Assembly: GCF_036588685.1 (NCBI RefSeq)
Contig: NC_086379.1
Location: 13,749,862 to 13,813,861 of the forward strand
Source: Mytilus trossulus
Taxonomy: Eukaryota; Mollusca; Bivalvia; Mytilida; Mytilidae
Direction: 5' to 3'
Length of the DNA: 64,000 nt
Shown here: positions 13,801 to 25,530 of the stretch, one piece after another
Numbering within the stretch: position 1 is the stretch's first letter
Layout: the number at the start of each line of letters is the position of its first letter
Made by a program: the position numbers and the translations under genes
Notes under the pieces: model-generated
What the model was told of the DNA's origin: nothing
The model's database searches: none
What the model saw: the letters and a program-made list of their open reading frames with translations, nothing else

Positions 13801-16800
13801 ACTATTTATATGCTAAAGAAATTAATTCAAGATGTACAATTGTCATATGATGCCATAACATATGGAGATACCATATATTATACAGCATTGTCATAACTCA
13901 ATATGTGGAATATGATTTATACAAAATATTTTGTAAACCTTATTTGTTTTCAAATTCTCATACATATATGTGAGGCTATGATATAATTCCCTGTTTACCA
14001 GGATGATATAAGAAATGTCTGAGAGCCCTATACATACATGACATATAATTCATATAATGAACTTGCAAGATCTAATGAAAATAATTTGTCTTAATGAGTT
14101 TTGCTAAATATTTGATATAATCACTAGGTGTATGCATGTCCATTTTTCACTCTTAATGAATTATAAATATATAGACTGGGGCCCTGTGTGTAAATTAAGC
14201 TTGCAAATGTTTAACTCTCAATAAAGCCTAAATTCATGACTTATCAATAAAATCAGGAGAAAAACTGAAGATAGTTAGGTGTGAAGATTTTTTAAGTAGA
14301 AGATTATAATATCACCACAATTATCAATATAGGCCAAAACTTCACATTCGTCCGCAGATAAAAATATGACAATCATATTGTAATATCTATATATTGAAAA
14401 GTCCTTGAAGAGAACAAATTTAATGTAATATTGTATTGCTTTTAATTCACCTGACTCATAATTGAATTCTCGTGTCTAGATAATCCAAACAATTAACTTT
14501 GCCATGGATTGTAAAATCTATGACAAGAATTTGTAAGGCGTGAATTTCTGAAGGGTTTTGGTCACTATAGGGCAGAATTACACTAGATAAATTCAATTTT
14601 ATTTCACCTGATTCATGAATTATAGTTGTGTAACAATCATTCAATAAATTGACATCCCACGGACAGTAAAATGTTTTCGACAAGAATTTGTAAGGTGTGA
14701 AATTCTGCAGGGTTTTGGTCACTATAGGCCAGCATTGCACTCACATAAACTAGATTTTATTTCACCTGATTCATGGATTAATAGTTGTGTAACTATCATT
14801 TAATAAATTGACTTCCCACGGACAGTAAAATGTTCGACATAAAGAATTTATAAAACGTGAAATGTAATAACTTTGTTATGACTCCATACTAAAGCTAAGA
14901 CACTTCATGTAACAATTCTTAATCTAGCATCTTACTAAATGTTATTACTATTGCTAACAGTGATCATAACACAGACTTGCATTGGGAGGAGAAATTGTAA
15001 CACAAATTTATAGTACATACTATATAAGGCTAGGTGAAAAACAATTTACGTGATTAGAGTATCTATGCATATGCCTACCTTAATTGTATTCCTTAAAAAT
15101 ATCTTTTATGTTTTTATTGACACTTTTTGTAGCAGGACAAAACTACAGATGGTCTTCATATATATAGTAGAAGTAAAAAAAAAAGAGCAAAAATATAAAA
15201 AAAAAATTTACCTCCCCTGTTTTTTAAGTTGAGGGGGAAAACAACAGTGTTTAAGTTCCTGCTGTACAACTGTACAAATTGTGGATATAAACATATGCAT
15301 AAAAATAAGGGGATTGGTAGGATTGCCTACAAGACAACTACACATGGTGACAAAGGCTAAAATGAAACTGATGTACGTAATTACAGACAATCTAATTACT
15401 GCCTTCTATAATGAGAAAAACCCATACCATATAAGTCTATTTAACAGGCCCTGACAAGAAAAATATGAAACATTTCAATTGAGAAAACTTACAACCTAAT
15501 TTATAACATGTACAACAAACCAATATACTAAAAGCAAATATGACAGACATGAAAAACATACTAGTCTTACAGCAATTTACTTTTTGACAATCTTAATTTG
15601 TTTTTAATTAAATGAAAACAATCCTATAAAGAATTTGTAAACAGTGGAATGAAAGTCAAGATTTTAATGTTAATGTTGGTCACCACACAAAACACTATAT
15701 CATTTTAGCTGATCAATTTATGTACGGGTATACGTATCAACATATATTTATGAAGAAAAGATTACCATTTTATGTTCATCTTTCTTTTAAAGCTCATGCA
15801 TTTAATCATAAATTGAGAAATGGACTTGCTATGGACAAAGAAATTACAAGAATTTCTAAGTCATGGGATGCTAGGATGGCTTTGGTCATCAAACTATGGA
15901 TGAAAAATGCTACTGGTATTTAAATTCAATATGTATGTAAAATTTACTAAAAAGACCACCCTAATATGAATAATTTTATGGGAAAATCTAACTGCTGTTC
16001 TTTGTCATATAGATGGCATAGTTCTTATTTGACCTTTTAAACTTTTTCCAAAAAATATTATTTAGAAATTTTCCGAATGGCTTGTAAATTCTTAAAATAA
16101 AATTTCAATAGGCATGATAAGTATCTTTGAATATATCTATGTTTCTATTGCTTCCGAAGTGCAAGTCAGGACAAGGTGTTAATTTATATTTCATATATTT
16201 TATTTTAGTAATCCAATTTGACAATTCGTAAAATTTTAACAGGTTTCAAATTCGCCTTTTATATATCTGCACAATAAAATATCATTAAACCTTTTTCGTC
16301 AAGGAAGATCCTTACAATTATATATCTTAAACTGTTTTATGGCAATATTAAAATCTATGATGAAGCCACTAAATATGCATTTTCATAAAATAAGAAGCAT
16401 TAAATTATCAGCACTTGCACATTCATGTGACAATTTTATCTGTTTTAAATTGACAGAAGAGAAAAGTAAAAGATGAACAACCCTATCAAATATTGCTTAG
16501 AATGCCAATTTAGTACAGTAGAATTACAATATCAAAAGAAATTTCCTCAAAATATGATAAACTTATTATAAGTAACTTCACATAAGATTTGATAGTGCAG
16601 AATTATGAAATTGAAATTTCCAACCAATATTTATATTCAAAACCATTAATAAAAAAGAATGTGGCCACAGGGTGCCATGGTGTCCTGCAATACTATCACA
16701 TGCATTACCATGTTAAGTGGCATACAGTATTAAAAGTTCACACCATAATGAATATATAGATGCAACATGCATACTAAGTTTGAAGTTGATAAAACCACAA

Positions 16801-19800
16801 CTTCATTGTAATATATTACTAAAACTAAGAAAGTGTAAAAAACAATATAATATGTTAATGCTTAAACCAACATGTAAACCTGATAAGGGGCTTCAGAGTG
16901 TATTTACAAAACAGAAGGACTAACAGATTGATGCAAAGACTAGAAAACATAATGACCTCTTCTAGTGTAATACAGTAGTTGAACTACTTAAGACAACTTT
17001 GCAACTTAGGCCTCATGGATTAAGAATGATTAATGAAAGACTTCTAATTACAATTAATGAAATCATGGTTCAAGTGTATCTTCATGTTTTTTAAGAACCG
17101 TCAGTAACAAAATGGCCAACCTATTCCTAGGAAATTTGACATGAAATGTGTGCTTTATTATTTACTTTCAAATATCGAATAACTTTTAGAGGATGTCTAA
17201 TTTAAAAAGAAAAATAGTGATATGCGCTTAATCACCAGTATATCAAATTATTTCAAACAAATCCTAATTCATTAGCATGCATAGATATCCAAGTTTTTAC
17301 GGAATAATCTCATCTGCGTGCATATTCAATACTCAAAGTAAATATACATATGCAATCTATTTCAAAAGATATTGACGACTTGCATGAAATTAAGTAATTT
17401 ATCTTCTTAAACAAACTCAGATCTTTTTACCAATTAGAATATCTTCTACCAAGAGACAGGATTGTCAATAAAATGTTTTGTTTGATCCTAAAGCTCTTTT
17501 GAACTTTTGTTCACGATACAATTCCTTTTTTCCAGATTAATTCTCTAGATATATACTGTATGACAATTACATAAGAACACAAGGACTTAGGTGCAGATAT
17601 ATTTTAGATGTGATAAAATATAAAAGTAAAATGAGTTGCATGTATAAGATAATAGTGTTCAAAGGTATAGCGAATTACAAATTTGACAAACAAATGTTTA
17701 AAGATTTGTTAAAATATGGCAAGGGTATACACATGAATTCTTATACCACATGTTTTGTAACGTTCATTTTGTTTGGATAATGTCACCAATTTTCATGGCA
17801 TAATAAAGCACTAATATGAACTTATTTGCCACCATCAAATCACCAATTACTGCTGTCAAAGCTCAAAATACAAAATAGTTCTTTCCTAAATGTATAAAAT
17901 TGTGAATTTGAATATGACTTAAATTATTTCTTTAATATTTGATGACTAAAAACTTTATACATTTTGTAATCAGGAATCAATGAATATTTGATTTAGAAAA
18001 AATAGAACTTGTGCATTTACATGTCACTAGAATATAGTCTTTCATTGTCAAAAGCAATTAATATAATGATTTCTGTGTCATTTGGTCACTTTTGGAGTTG
18101 TTTTCTTGGCAATCATTCCAACATCTTTTATTTTTATATGCTGCTAATGCAGATCTGAAATTCTAAAAGTGAACCAACATCTAAAGTGCACCTGGTGATA
18201 GAACCGTAGGGCAAAACCAGCTGGCAAAACATGTACAGTGTAAACATTGGTACCAAACCTTCACCCTTATCTGAAACAGTAGTATAACATCCCAACATAG
18301 AAAGACACATGCTTATATGTAGATGTTGAATTAATATTCCAATTTCCTTGTTCAAAATGAAATTCAAACATGGGTAAAAAGGAAAGGAGGAATGTTCCCC
18401 CTAAAGCCCCAAACATTAACTTAAGGTGGTATGAGTGTCTTCCTCCATCTGGGATTGTAAGAAACAGAGAACCAAAGGTCCATATTTTCTATCAAGTTAG
18501 CAAAATATGATGCAGGAATGCAGATATTTAATGTGAATTTTCATTTAAAAGAACCAATTTATAAGAATAACAAATATTAATATTTTTGCAAATGTTAATT
18601 AGTTTTGGTTGTTTTTAATATTTGTTAAATTGGCATTTCAAGGGGAGGTAACTCTTAAACAGTGCATTTTCTGAAGGATTCTACATAAAATTTTCTTAAT
18701 TTTAGCCAGAAAAAACATATGGTGACCCTATCTTTTCTTTTGATATTCTCAAACAATGTCTGAAAGCTATCTTTCTTAAGTATTTGAAAATTCTATCATT
18801 TTGTTTAGTTTCTAATCACAAAATGGATTTTTTTTCCTGTATAATCCATACAAAATGTGTCATTTTGTCACGTCCTGTAGCTTGAGAAAATGCACGGTGA
18901 CCTATCATTTTTATTATATAAAAAAGAAGATGTGGTATGATTGCCAATGAGACAACTATCCACAAGAGACCAAAATGACACAAACATTAACAATTATAGG
19001 TCACCTTACAGCCTTATATTTTTCAACATATATCAATAGATACTACGTTTTGGCAAAGTAAGAACAAATTATAGCATTTTTATTTTAGACTACCATACCA
19101 CCTTAAGTATTAGAATCAAGGATTTCACAGAGCTCAGCCCGATATGACAGTATAAACTTCTAAACATTTTTAAACATAAATTAACATAAACATGTGATAA
19201 AGTCTGATTTAAAAGTACAAGCTGATAGTTTCAAAAGAATTGAATGAAAAATACATAAAATATAACAATTTCATAAAGAATTGAAAGAAAAAACTAAATT
19301 AAAATTGCTCAAGTTTATATATTGAAAATGTACATGAACTAATAACACTTCATCAAGGAGTGTTTTAATTAGTTTTTACGAATTAATAAGAACTTATCAT
19401 AAACCTAAAATAAACAATAGGACATAATACCGAGATTTTCCAAAGACAATTCTATTATGCCTACTAAATAGTCTGTACTGACTTAACTCCATGTAGGGTG
19501 TTAGAAGGGTCAACAACTCTGTTAGACACTCACGAGTTTTATATCAATTAATTGATATTTATTAATATCGACAAACTGGACCTAAGTTAAATTGATTTTT
19601 GTAAGTACAGGGTTTATATAAAAGATCTTAAGTGATTATAGATCTATAAACAAGATTACGTTATATAGTGACAAAGCTCGTAACGGCAATTTGTAAACTA
19701 TTGATCCTTTATCTGTCTATATACTTCTGTGTGGCTAAAAAGGAGCGGGTTTATTTCATTTGTATCTTTGTCCGCTTGCTATATATAGCTAAATGGGGTT

Positions 19801-22800
19801 TGGAGGGAAGCGTAAAATTTTCCACTGAACTGAGATTTTGACACTATATATGCCACAATCATGGCAGATTTTATATAAAAGAAATATAGTCTTAAGAAAC
19901 ATGTTTGTCTAAATCTGATCGGCAGCCAACTGCATATGATTTTTTCACAGAAAAGGGGGAAGGTCATACATTATCTAATTAAGCACTGTGTGTGATTTAT
20001 AAATGGTTGTGGTTTTATTTCATTTATTTATTTAATTTCCAGAGCAGTGGTTTTCCTAAAGGTTTATCCAAACAAACTTGTTTTTGTTTTCTTTCTGTCA
20101 ATGTCCTATGAAAGGTAGAACAAAAAATTCTCATTTTATACATATATGTATCAATGAAATATCAAAATGCATTATGGATAATTCATATGGCTATTACCCT
20201 TAAGTTCTTAAACTGTTTTCACAGAATGCTCTTATCTCAGTACAAAGGCTTTTGACCTTTAAATTTCATAGATTCAGATTCAGGACACACAATAACTTTA
20301 CAATATGAACCTGATTGAAGGACCATTTAAAAAATATATTCAATAATAATAATTAATGAATTAATGAGTATGTTCGATAATTATTTTCCCAGAAGAGTCT
20401 TTTCATGGACATGATACAGGAATTACCAGGAACTTTAATAGCATGAGAAACTATAATACTTTTATTGGAACATTGAAGTTCATCCCCAGTTCATAATGTT
20501 CATCATAGTATCTGATTTGTTTGTCTTTTTCTTTTAAAAATTCACTTTGCATTTTCTACATATATATAAGAGTAAAAGAAGAAATGTGTTGAAGACAGTA
20601 CTTTGACCTATACTGGTAATTACTTTAGTTAACTGTGACTTGGATGGAGTCTCAGTTGTCTCATTGGCACTCATACCACATCTTCTTTTATCTACTGTAA
20701 ATTCAGAAATTATTGCAAGGTTTTTATTATTGCGAAAAATGCGACACAGTTGTAAACGCAGTAATTTAAACTTGCATTTTGAAATATTTTATATGAATCA
20801 AAAAGGATTTTTCTAAAAATCATAAAAAATAAAATCGCATACAAGTCTAAAATGACAAAATCGCAATAATAAATGCACGCAATAATTTCTGAATTTACAG
20901 TATATATATCAATGAAAAAAACAACCCTACAACACTTGTAAAGAAAAAACACCTAAAGTCAATAAAAGTTCTTCAACAATAGACTTATACTGTGTTTGAT
21001 AAGCTCTAAAATGTCAGTCTATAAAAAATATTGAAATTTGTTCCCATTGTTGAAGGCCACATCAGGTGATCTTTAATCGCTTAAATCAACTGCTAGATAG
21101 TTTGTCTTCTTAGCAATCGTACCATATCCCATTATCTTATATTAGCTGAGAGCACCAATTTCATCTCTCTTTTTTGAAATTCTTTGGTAATTCATGTTTT
21201 TTAACAGTTTATTCTTACTGTTTTTTTCAAACAATTCAAAGCTAAACATGGGTCAAAAGTTTTTATCTAGGCTGATATTGTTTATTTCATAACTTGAACT
21301 TATTTTCACTTTGTTATTAAATACAATAATTGAATAAAAAAAATATAATTTGTATGCAATTCATTTTAAGTTTGAAATCTCTATAATTAAAATATATTCA
21401 ACAATTGAATTATCTATTTATTTTACCCTATCAAAGGAGTTTTTATTGATATATTCAATATAGATTTCCAATAATAAATTTCTTTACCATCAAAGATTGT
21501 GATTAAAACTGTATGTGATGTTTATATGCTAGGAATATGTTATAATTTCTTTTCTCTATCTTCTAATCAAAAGATACATAAATAGAAAATGTTATATCTT
21601 ATTTATGATGGGATGAATAAAATAATATAATCTCGCATGAAATATAAACTTTTAATTATAGGACTGACGAGGCAAAAAATAAATCCAATTTGAGCAAAAG
21701 TACAAGAAAAAAGCACTGAAATTGACATCTCAGAAAAAGTAATCCATTTCAACATGAAAACAACAACGGGATCAAATTTCCTGTTCTACACAGAAATATT
21801 TTCAAGGTCTAAGACAGTATTGATCAGATTGTCATATTGTTGTATTTGTTTTTTCCATACTTTATTTCTTTGGTAATGCTAAATGTGTTTATGTTGCAGT
21901 TTTTCAAATATGTTTGGTTTTAGATTAAGCATTCACTTACATGTCATGCATGTACTTATGAGTACCCTACTTTAGAATTAAAAAGTATAAACAATTGTAA
22001 CAACACGGTATATTCAAATACTAGTACATTGCAGTAGGCGCCAGTCCATAAAACCTGACTTAATCAAACGCCTCATGTGGCCTTAAGTCGCCACTGGGGA
22101 TGAAGAGGATAAATAAGTACAAAATGTAAGTAAATCAACAGAACTAATGGAAAACAATTCCTGACTTGGTGAAAGCATTAATATTGTCTCTGGAAGGAAA
22201 ATGGTGAGTTAAACTGGTAATATATATATACATGTAGTTTAAACCCCAACTTATGTGACAATAAGGGTTAACACATTTAGTTATTTAGGGTAAGAACAAA
22301 TGAAGAAAAAGGCTTTTGAACCTATAACTTTATCAGTCAGGGGTACTACTTGTACAAGTGTATTTTATTTACTTGAAGAAGTAAAATAAAATATACACAT
22401 ATAAGTAAATTTGTAGGATACTTATACAAGTGAATTTTATTTAATTGTATAGGTAAAAAAAAATATTGGCTGAGTTATGTCCCTTAGACATTCAGATTTT
22501 TTTACTTGTAGAAGTAAAAAAGTCATCCTATCTTCTTTTATTGAAATATTTGGATTTGTTTGCTCTAATAGAATTTTAGATTATCTGCTCTTTGCAGATG
22601 TCTTTACTAATCATTTCAGTGCAATTTCATGGACAATGAAAATCCCATTTGTCTGTTATCTTCAGAACACTGCTCATTTACAAGCCCCCAAGGAGCAATT
22701 TTTGAAGGCCTTGCGCAAATACTGAAGATCTTTGCGCAATCAGTTTCTTTGTTGAACTAATGAGATGAAACATTGAACTTTAATTAAAAAATTTGAGCAA

Positions 22801-25286
22801 ACCTTGGAAAAATCATTAAAGGCATGATTTTACATCTCAAAACTTGAGGATTTTTGTTGGATTGTAAGAAAAATTTACTTATACAAGTAAATTTTTGAGA
22901 AAATGAAGGGGAGATTATTTAAACATTATTTATTTACTTATATATGTATATTTTTTTTTACTTCTTCAAGTAAATAAAATCAACTTGTACAAGTAGTACC
23001 CCTGACTGTTTATAATACCAAAAAATGAAGGCTGACATTGTTTTATTGGATGAGTTAAATGATTGTTTGAAAATGCATAAGGAAATGTAAGGTGTTGTCT
23101 GATTTTGTGTTATTAGAAGAAAAAAGTTAACCACACAAAAATATTGACCTGCACTTGATACACATAAATTCTGTAAACATGGTAAAAGTACTTTACAGTT
23201 AAAATGTCAGCAAGTGAACAATTTGACATTCAAGGCATGATTCTAATGCTATACATAGATTCTTATATAACATGCTATAAGCTTCTTTAATACCTTCGCT
23301 TGTACTTTATGTGCAATACTTTTTGCTCCATTGTAATTTTCATCTTCGTTCAGAGGTCGTATCCTTAATGCTACCTAAAATAGATATTATACAACATGAA
23401 CAAAATCTAAGATTGATCAGTAAAATTGAGAATGGAAATCATGGAAATGGGGAATGTGTCAAAGAGACAACAACCCGACCAAATAAAAAAACAACAGCAG
23501 AAGGTCACCAACAGGTCTTCAATGTACCGAGAAATTCCTGCACCTGGAGGCGTCCTTCAGCTGGCCCCTAAACAAATATATACTAGTTCAGTGATAATGA
23601 ACGCCATACTAATTTCCAAGTTTCCAGTCATTGTTTTGCAATTTAATTCTTTTCCTAAGCATGCTAAGTTGGATTGTGAGTATTTTTATTATATGGTCAT
23701 TTTTATAAATTTCCTGTTTTGTCATACAAAACTTTGAATTTTTCAAAAAAACTAAAGATTTTCTTACACAAGCAATGACAAGTCTTACCCCAGGAGTAGA
23801 TTACCTTAGCCGTATTTGGCATCACTTTTTTGAAATTTTAGGTCCTCAATGCTCCTTCAACTTTGTATTTGATTGGTTTTTTAACTGTTTTGATCTGATC
23901 ATCACTGATGAGTCTTACATAGACGAAAGGCGCATATATGGTGTATTAAATTATAATCCTCATACCTTTGATAAAAGGTCTACTACATTTTCGTACCCCC
24001 CCCCCTCTTTTGTAAACAAATAAGCACAATTTTTTTGTTTTTATAGAGTAGAAATCTTCCAGAAACAAAAACTGCAGAAGTGAGATGAATGTAAAACGAA
24101 ATGGCACGAATATGCATTGATATATGTAAAAAGGTTAAAATACATGTGATAAACTCCGAATTATGGATTATAGGAAATCATCAGCATGACCAGTAACAGC
24201 TTCCCTATGTTTTAAGGTGTACATAGTTGCTAAAAACCCTTTGGGTAGTGCTCCACATTTAATGGAGGAATATACAAGAAACTGAACTAAACAGCTGCAT
24301 GAGAAGAGGTTAACTATATTATGCACCAGTTTGGCTATCCAGTAAATTTATACTATCTGTTGCCTTCTTTCTTTGTGAACGAATCATTCTTCGTGCTTAA
24401 ATCAGTAATACAGGCATGTATATTTTCTTCGTCGCAACAATATTTTTTACGACCGGAAATCACTTTACTAAATGTAAACTCAAGTACGGTACTGCAGCAA
24501 TGCGGACAATAATGCATGTTTGGAATTTCGAGAAAATAAGAAATTTATGGTTTGTTTCTAAAGGTTTCAAAATTGATTATAATGGGTTTAATTTGTCCGG
24601 ATATATAAGTGTTAATTTTGTTATACATCTGGACAATATTATAATACTGAAAAATATGCATGTATTAGTCAGGGCTAGGATTTGTTTAGCCGTATGGTCT
24701 TACAACACAAATCCTTATTAAGCTAAAGTAAAATTTTAAATTAAAGGTCTATATTATATTATCAGCTCATGTATACATGTTTTTTCTTCAACTAAAACAT
24801 TTCTATTCGTTGGCAATGATTGGGAGTCGTTTGCATGTCTTCACCCCAAACTTATGGGATTTGTTTAAAGTAGGAATAACACATTTATCTAGACCTGGAA
24901 TTATATAAAGTTTTTTTTCACGGATTAATAAAGGAATAATAGGCTGAAATAGTTAATAAAGCATTCATATTGAAAACATCTATAACAGTGACAGCAAATA
25001 TTCAAATGTGTTTCCTGTAAATAATATGGTTCCGTAATTGATATAAATTAAACAAATGGTTTATATAAAATAAAAGTGTTATTTATTATCTTTTCAAAAA
25101 AAATTAAAGTGACGGGAATACTATATTTATTGAAGATGATCTAAATAAAATTAATTAAGGCTGAGCCTACAGTAGTCGGACCGAAGTGAAAAAATGAAGA
25201 GCAAAAATTCTAGATTATCTTACCGTTAGGTTTTGTTCCCCTCCCCCTTTCGTCGTCGTTTTGGTGTCATTTGCAGGCTGCGCCAT
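4742..25286 (-). CDS. KIF19: KIF19-like kinesin, first five coding exons (3' part outside window)
   Basis: A plus-end-directed, microtubule-depolymerising kinesin of the kinesin-8 group; in vertebrates KIF19 acts at cilia tips to control cilium length. Five minus-strand exons (25286-25224, 23374-23294, 13360-13250, 6980-6893, 4878-4742) all have AG/GT borders and join in frame to 160 codons. Reading them in order: a 21-residue low-complexity N-terminus, beta-strand 1 with VALRIRPL, the block MVVLMDPMED followed by SREK (which I recall as typical of KIF19), GYNATVFAYG, the P-loop GATGAGKT split across exons 4 and 5, then TMLGTDDEPGI and SYLE. ATP hydrolysis residues of the P-loop are all present. 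Introns are 1849, 9933, 6269 and 2014 bp. No frameshift or stop was seen, so the gene looks functional. The remaining motor, switch motifs and tail lie left of the window. KIF18 is the main alternative but fits the MVVLMDPMED block less well. Confidence 0.9.
4879..6892 (-). other. KIF19-like intron 4
   Basis: A 2014-bp AT-rich intron. I see no gene or clear repeat in it; the short ORF at 5176-5358 has no recognisable features. Confidence 0.7.
6893..6980 (-). CDS. KIF19: KIF19-like exon 4 (GYNATVFAYG)
   Basis: An 88-bp exon (29 codons plus one base) from acceptor tttcag to donor gtaggt. It encodes DEVYKNT followed by the conserved GYNATVFAYGATG entering the P-loop. The last base completes the glycine codon with exon 5. 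Confidence 0.92.
7040..7233 (-). repeat. R1 dispersed repeat (body b)
   Basis: Ends with TGGCAATCATACCACATCTT, the constant R1 terminus, preceded by GTGTCATTTGGTCTCTTTTG and GGTGACCTATAGTTG. The same body is seen inverted at 18925-19010 and 27899-27985. It includes GCTTTGCTCATTGTTGAATG, the segment that resembles the 48-bp minisatellite at 50.5 and 55.6 kb. Confidence 0.75.
8150..8265 (+). repeat. R2 dispersed repeat
   Basis: Shares GAGACTGGAAATGGGGAATG, GTCAAAGAGACAACAAC and CCACCAATGG...TCTTCAA with 10259-10385, 11521-11612, 23424-23620 and, inverted, 45996-46128. No coding potential. Confidence 0.7.
9109..9567. mobile_element. R1 insertion bounded by 21-bp direct repeats
   Basis: An R1 copy (body a, from AGATATAAGAAGATGTGG near 9133 to about 9540) lies between two 21-bp direct repeats, 9109-9129 and 9547-9567, that match at 20 of 21 positions (TCACAAAACTTAT...AATGCTA). 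A target duplication of this length is typical of retroposition rather than of a DNA transposon. A 131-bp foldback MITE (9398-9528) is nested near its right end. Confidence 0.65.
9398..9528. mobile_element. Foldback MITE nested in R1
   Basis: A 131-bp near-palindrome: the left arm begins AGTAGCCCTTTTCACAAAAA and the right arm ends with its complement, TTTTTGTGAAAAGAGCTACT. The inner arms (AATCTTACGA and TCTTACGAGAAA) lie around an unpaired centre. It interrupts the R1 consensus where other copies read ACATCAGATTCC, so it inserted after R1 did. Confidence 0.7.
9587..9880. repeat. Local tandem repeat, about 105-115 bp unit, 2.5 copies
   Basis: Three successive starts (about 9587, 9700 and 9804) each read CAAAG...ATCTAGATG then GGCCTTG.GTTG and AATTG.TGAAAATTG-like sequence. 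The third copy is cut off. Non-coding intronic tandem duplication. Confidence 0.7.
10259..10385 (+). repeat. R2 dispersed repeat, diverged
   Basis: AATTGAGAATGGCAACTGGG, then GAATGTGTCTAAGATACAAC and GCCACCAATGGGTC; the same order of blocks as other R2 copies but with more substitutions. Confidence 0.6.
11521..11612 (+). repeat. R2 dispersed repeat
   Basis: AATTGAGAATGAAAATGGGG, GTCAAAGAGACAACAACCTG and GGCCACCAATGGGTCTTCAA in the same order as other R2 copies. Confidence 0.7.
13250..13360 (-). CDS. KIF19: KIF19-like exon 3 (MVVLMDPMED block)
   Basis: A 37-codon phase-0 exon, acceptor tatag and donor gtaaaa. It opens with MVVLMDPMEDHDDVLRA and contains SREKQFVFDCTFD. This block is the most diagnostic part for KIF19 as I know the family. 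Confidence 0.92.
14446..14866. repeat. Tandem triplication, unit about 157 bp
   Basis: TTCACCTGA(C/T)TCAT recurs at 14446, 14602 and 14761; each is followed by TTGACATCCCACGGACAG-like and GACAAGAATTTGTAAGG-like blocks. The 94-codon minus-strand ORF here only reflects the repeat and is not a gene. Confidence 0.8.
18062..18138 (-). repeat. R1 dispersed repeat, terminal part
   Basis: TTTCTGTGTCATTTGGTCAC, then TTGGCAATCATTCCAACATC: the R1 terminus with a few changes. A separate R1 body piece follows at 18246-18310 (GGTACCAAACCTTCACCC...CTGAAACA), which matches 30298-30350. Confidence 0.6.
18421..19106. mobile_element. TTAA-flanked MITE, 686 bp, GGTGGTATG termini
   Basis: Begins TTAAGGTGGTATGAGTG and ends CATACCACCTTAA, so the outer 13 bp including TTAA are inverted repeats. 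The outermost motif TTAAGGTGGTA is shared with the smaller element at 2892-3173, which suggests the same transposase. An R1 copy (18925-19010) is inserted in it. No ORF of note. Confidence 0.7.
18925..19010 (+). repeat. R1 repeat (body b) nested in MITE
   Basis: AAGAAGATGTGGTATGATTG, CCAATGAGACAACTATCCAC, AAGAGACCAAAATGACAC and TATAGGTCACCTTACAG: R1 terminus followed by body b, in the orientation opposite to 7040-7233. Confidence 0.75.
20634..20691 (-). repeat. R1 dispersed repeat, terminus only
   Basis: CTCAGTTGTCTCATTGGCAC then TCATACCACATCTTCTTTTA, ending directly at the TA of the following MITE. Confidence 0.65.
20695..20900. mobile_element. MITE, 206 bp, TA-flanked, CTGTAAATTC termini
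   Basis: Starts CTGTAAATTCAGAAATTATT and ends with the complement, AATAATTTCTGAATTTACAG, a near-perfect inverted repeat of 22-23 bp; both sides carry TA (20693-20694, 20901-20902). This is the arrangement of Tc1/mariner-type MITEs. The element at 34534-34751 has closely related ends and also contains TTGCG/CGCGA motifs inside the arms. Confidence 0.8.
22334..23008. mobile_element. MITE with long inverted repeats, 675 bp
   Basis: Left end CAGTCAGGGGTACTACTTGT and right end ACAAGTAGTACCCCTGACTG are exact complements, and the arms stay recognisable for about 80-100 bp (TTTATTTACTTGAAGAAGTA on the left, its complement on the right). The sequence TTTAT directly precedes and directly follows the element, so a 5-bp target duplication is likely. 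The inside has no transposase; the 82-codon ORF at 22477-22725 has no recognisable domain. Confidence 0.8.
23294..23374 (-). CDS. KIF19: KIF19-like exon 2 (motor beta-1)
   Basis: A 27-codon, phase-0 exon between an AG acceptor (ttttag) and a gtatta donor. It encodes VALRIRPL, the first strand of the kinesin motor, then a stretch ending IAHKVQAK, which corresponds to IAHKVDEQ of vertebrate KIF19. The plus-strand ORFs that overlap it are chance readings. Confidence 0.88.
23375..25223 (-). other. KIF19-like intron 1
   Basis: A 1849-bp intron. Apart from the R2 copy at 23424-23620 I see nothing in it. A homopolymer of C lies at about 23997-24005. Confidence 0.7.
23424..23620 (+). repeat. R2 dispersed repeat, long copy, in intron 1
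   Basis: The longest R2 copy here: AATTGAGAATGGAAATCATGG, GTGTCAAAGAGACAACAACC, GGTCACCAACAGGTCTTCAA, CTGGAGGCGTCCTTCAGCTG, then TAGTTCAGTGATAATGAACG. The 45996-46128 copy covers the same middle section inverted. Confidence 0.75.
25224..25286 (-). CDS. KIF19: KIF19-like exon 1 (start codon)
   Basis: Encodes 21 residues beginning MAQPANDTKTTTKGGG and ends in phase 0 at the donor gtaaga. The start codon sits in GCCATGG, a strong Kozak context. The upstream ATG at 25297-25299 is in another frame, which supports this start. The short polar, Gly/Thr/Lys-rich N-terminus is of the length expected before beta-1 of a KIF19 motor. The link to exon 2 rests on matching phase and the family alignment, not on RNA. 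Confidence 0.8.
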
Positions 25287-25530
25287 GGCAATTGACCATG
25301 AAATTATTCCTATATATGTATTTTTCAGGTATATTCCATCCTAAGTAATATAATTATTAACAGAACTGATATTTAGATCCCACCAAGCAGTTAAATCAAA
25401 GTCTAACAACTGCTTGTCACATTTTTCAAAATAAATTTAAACCGTGACATTATCAATATATCAATTTAAAACGATTTGTTTGACTTTCCGTAAGGTACAC
25501 AACAAAACTAACGTGTCGAAACGAGATCCC

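Larger units (their letters stand above)
13361..23293 (-). other. KIF19-like intron 2 (9.9 kb)
   Basis: The longest intron found here. It holds a 157-bp tandem triplication (14446-14866), R1 copies (18062-18138, 18246-18310, 20634-20691) and three MITE-like elements (18421-19106, 20695-20900, 22334-23008). Between 14.9 and 18.0 kb, and from 20.9 to 22.3 kb, I see only AT-rich DNA without supportable genes. Confidence 0.7.

Noticed and set aside
14456..14740. 94-codon minus-strand ORF
   Set aside because: Lies wholly in a 157-bp non-coding tandem triplication; the internal peptide repetition only mirrors the DNA repeat.
23311..23737. Plus-strand ORFs of 86 and 103 codons
   Set aside because: The first overlaps the well-supported minus-strand kinesin exon and both run into an R2 dispersed repeat.
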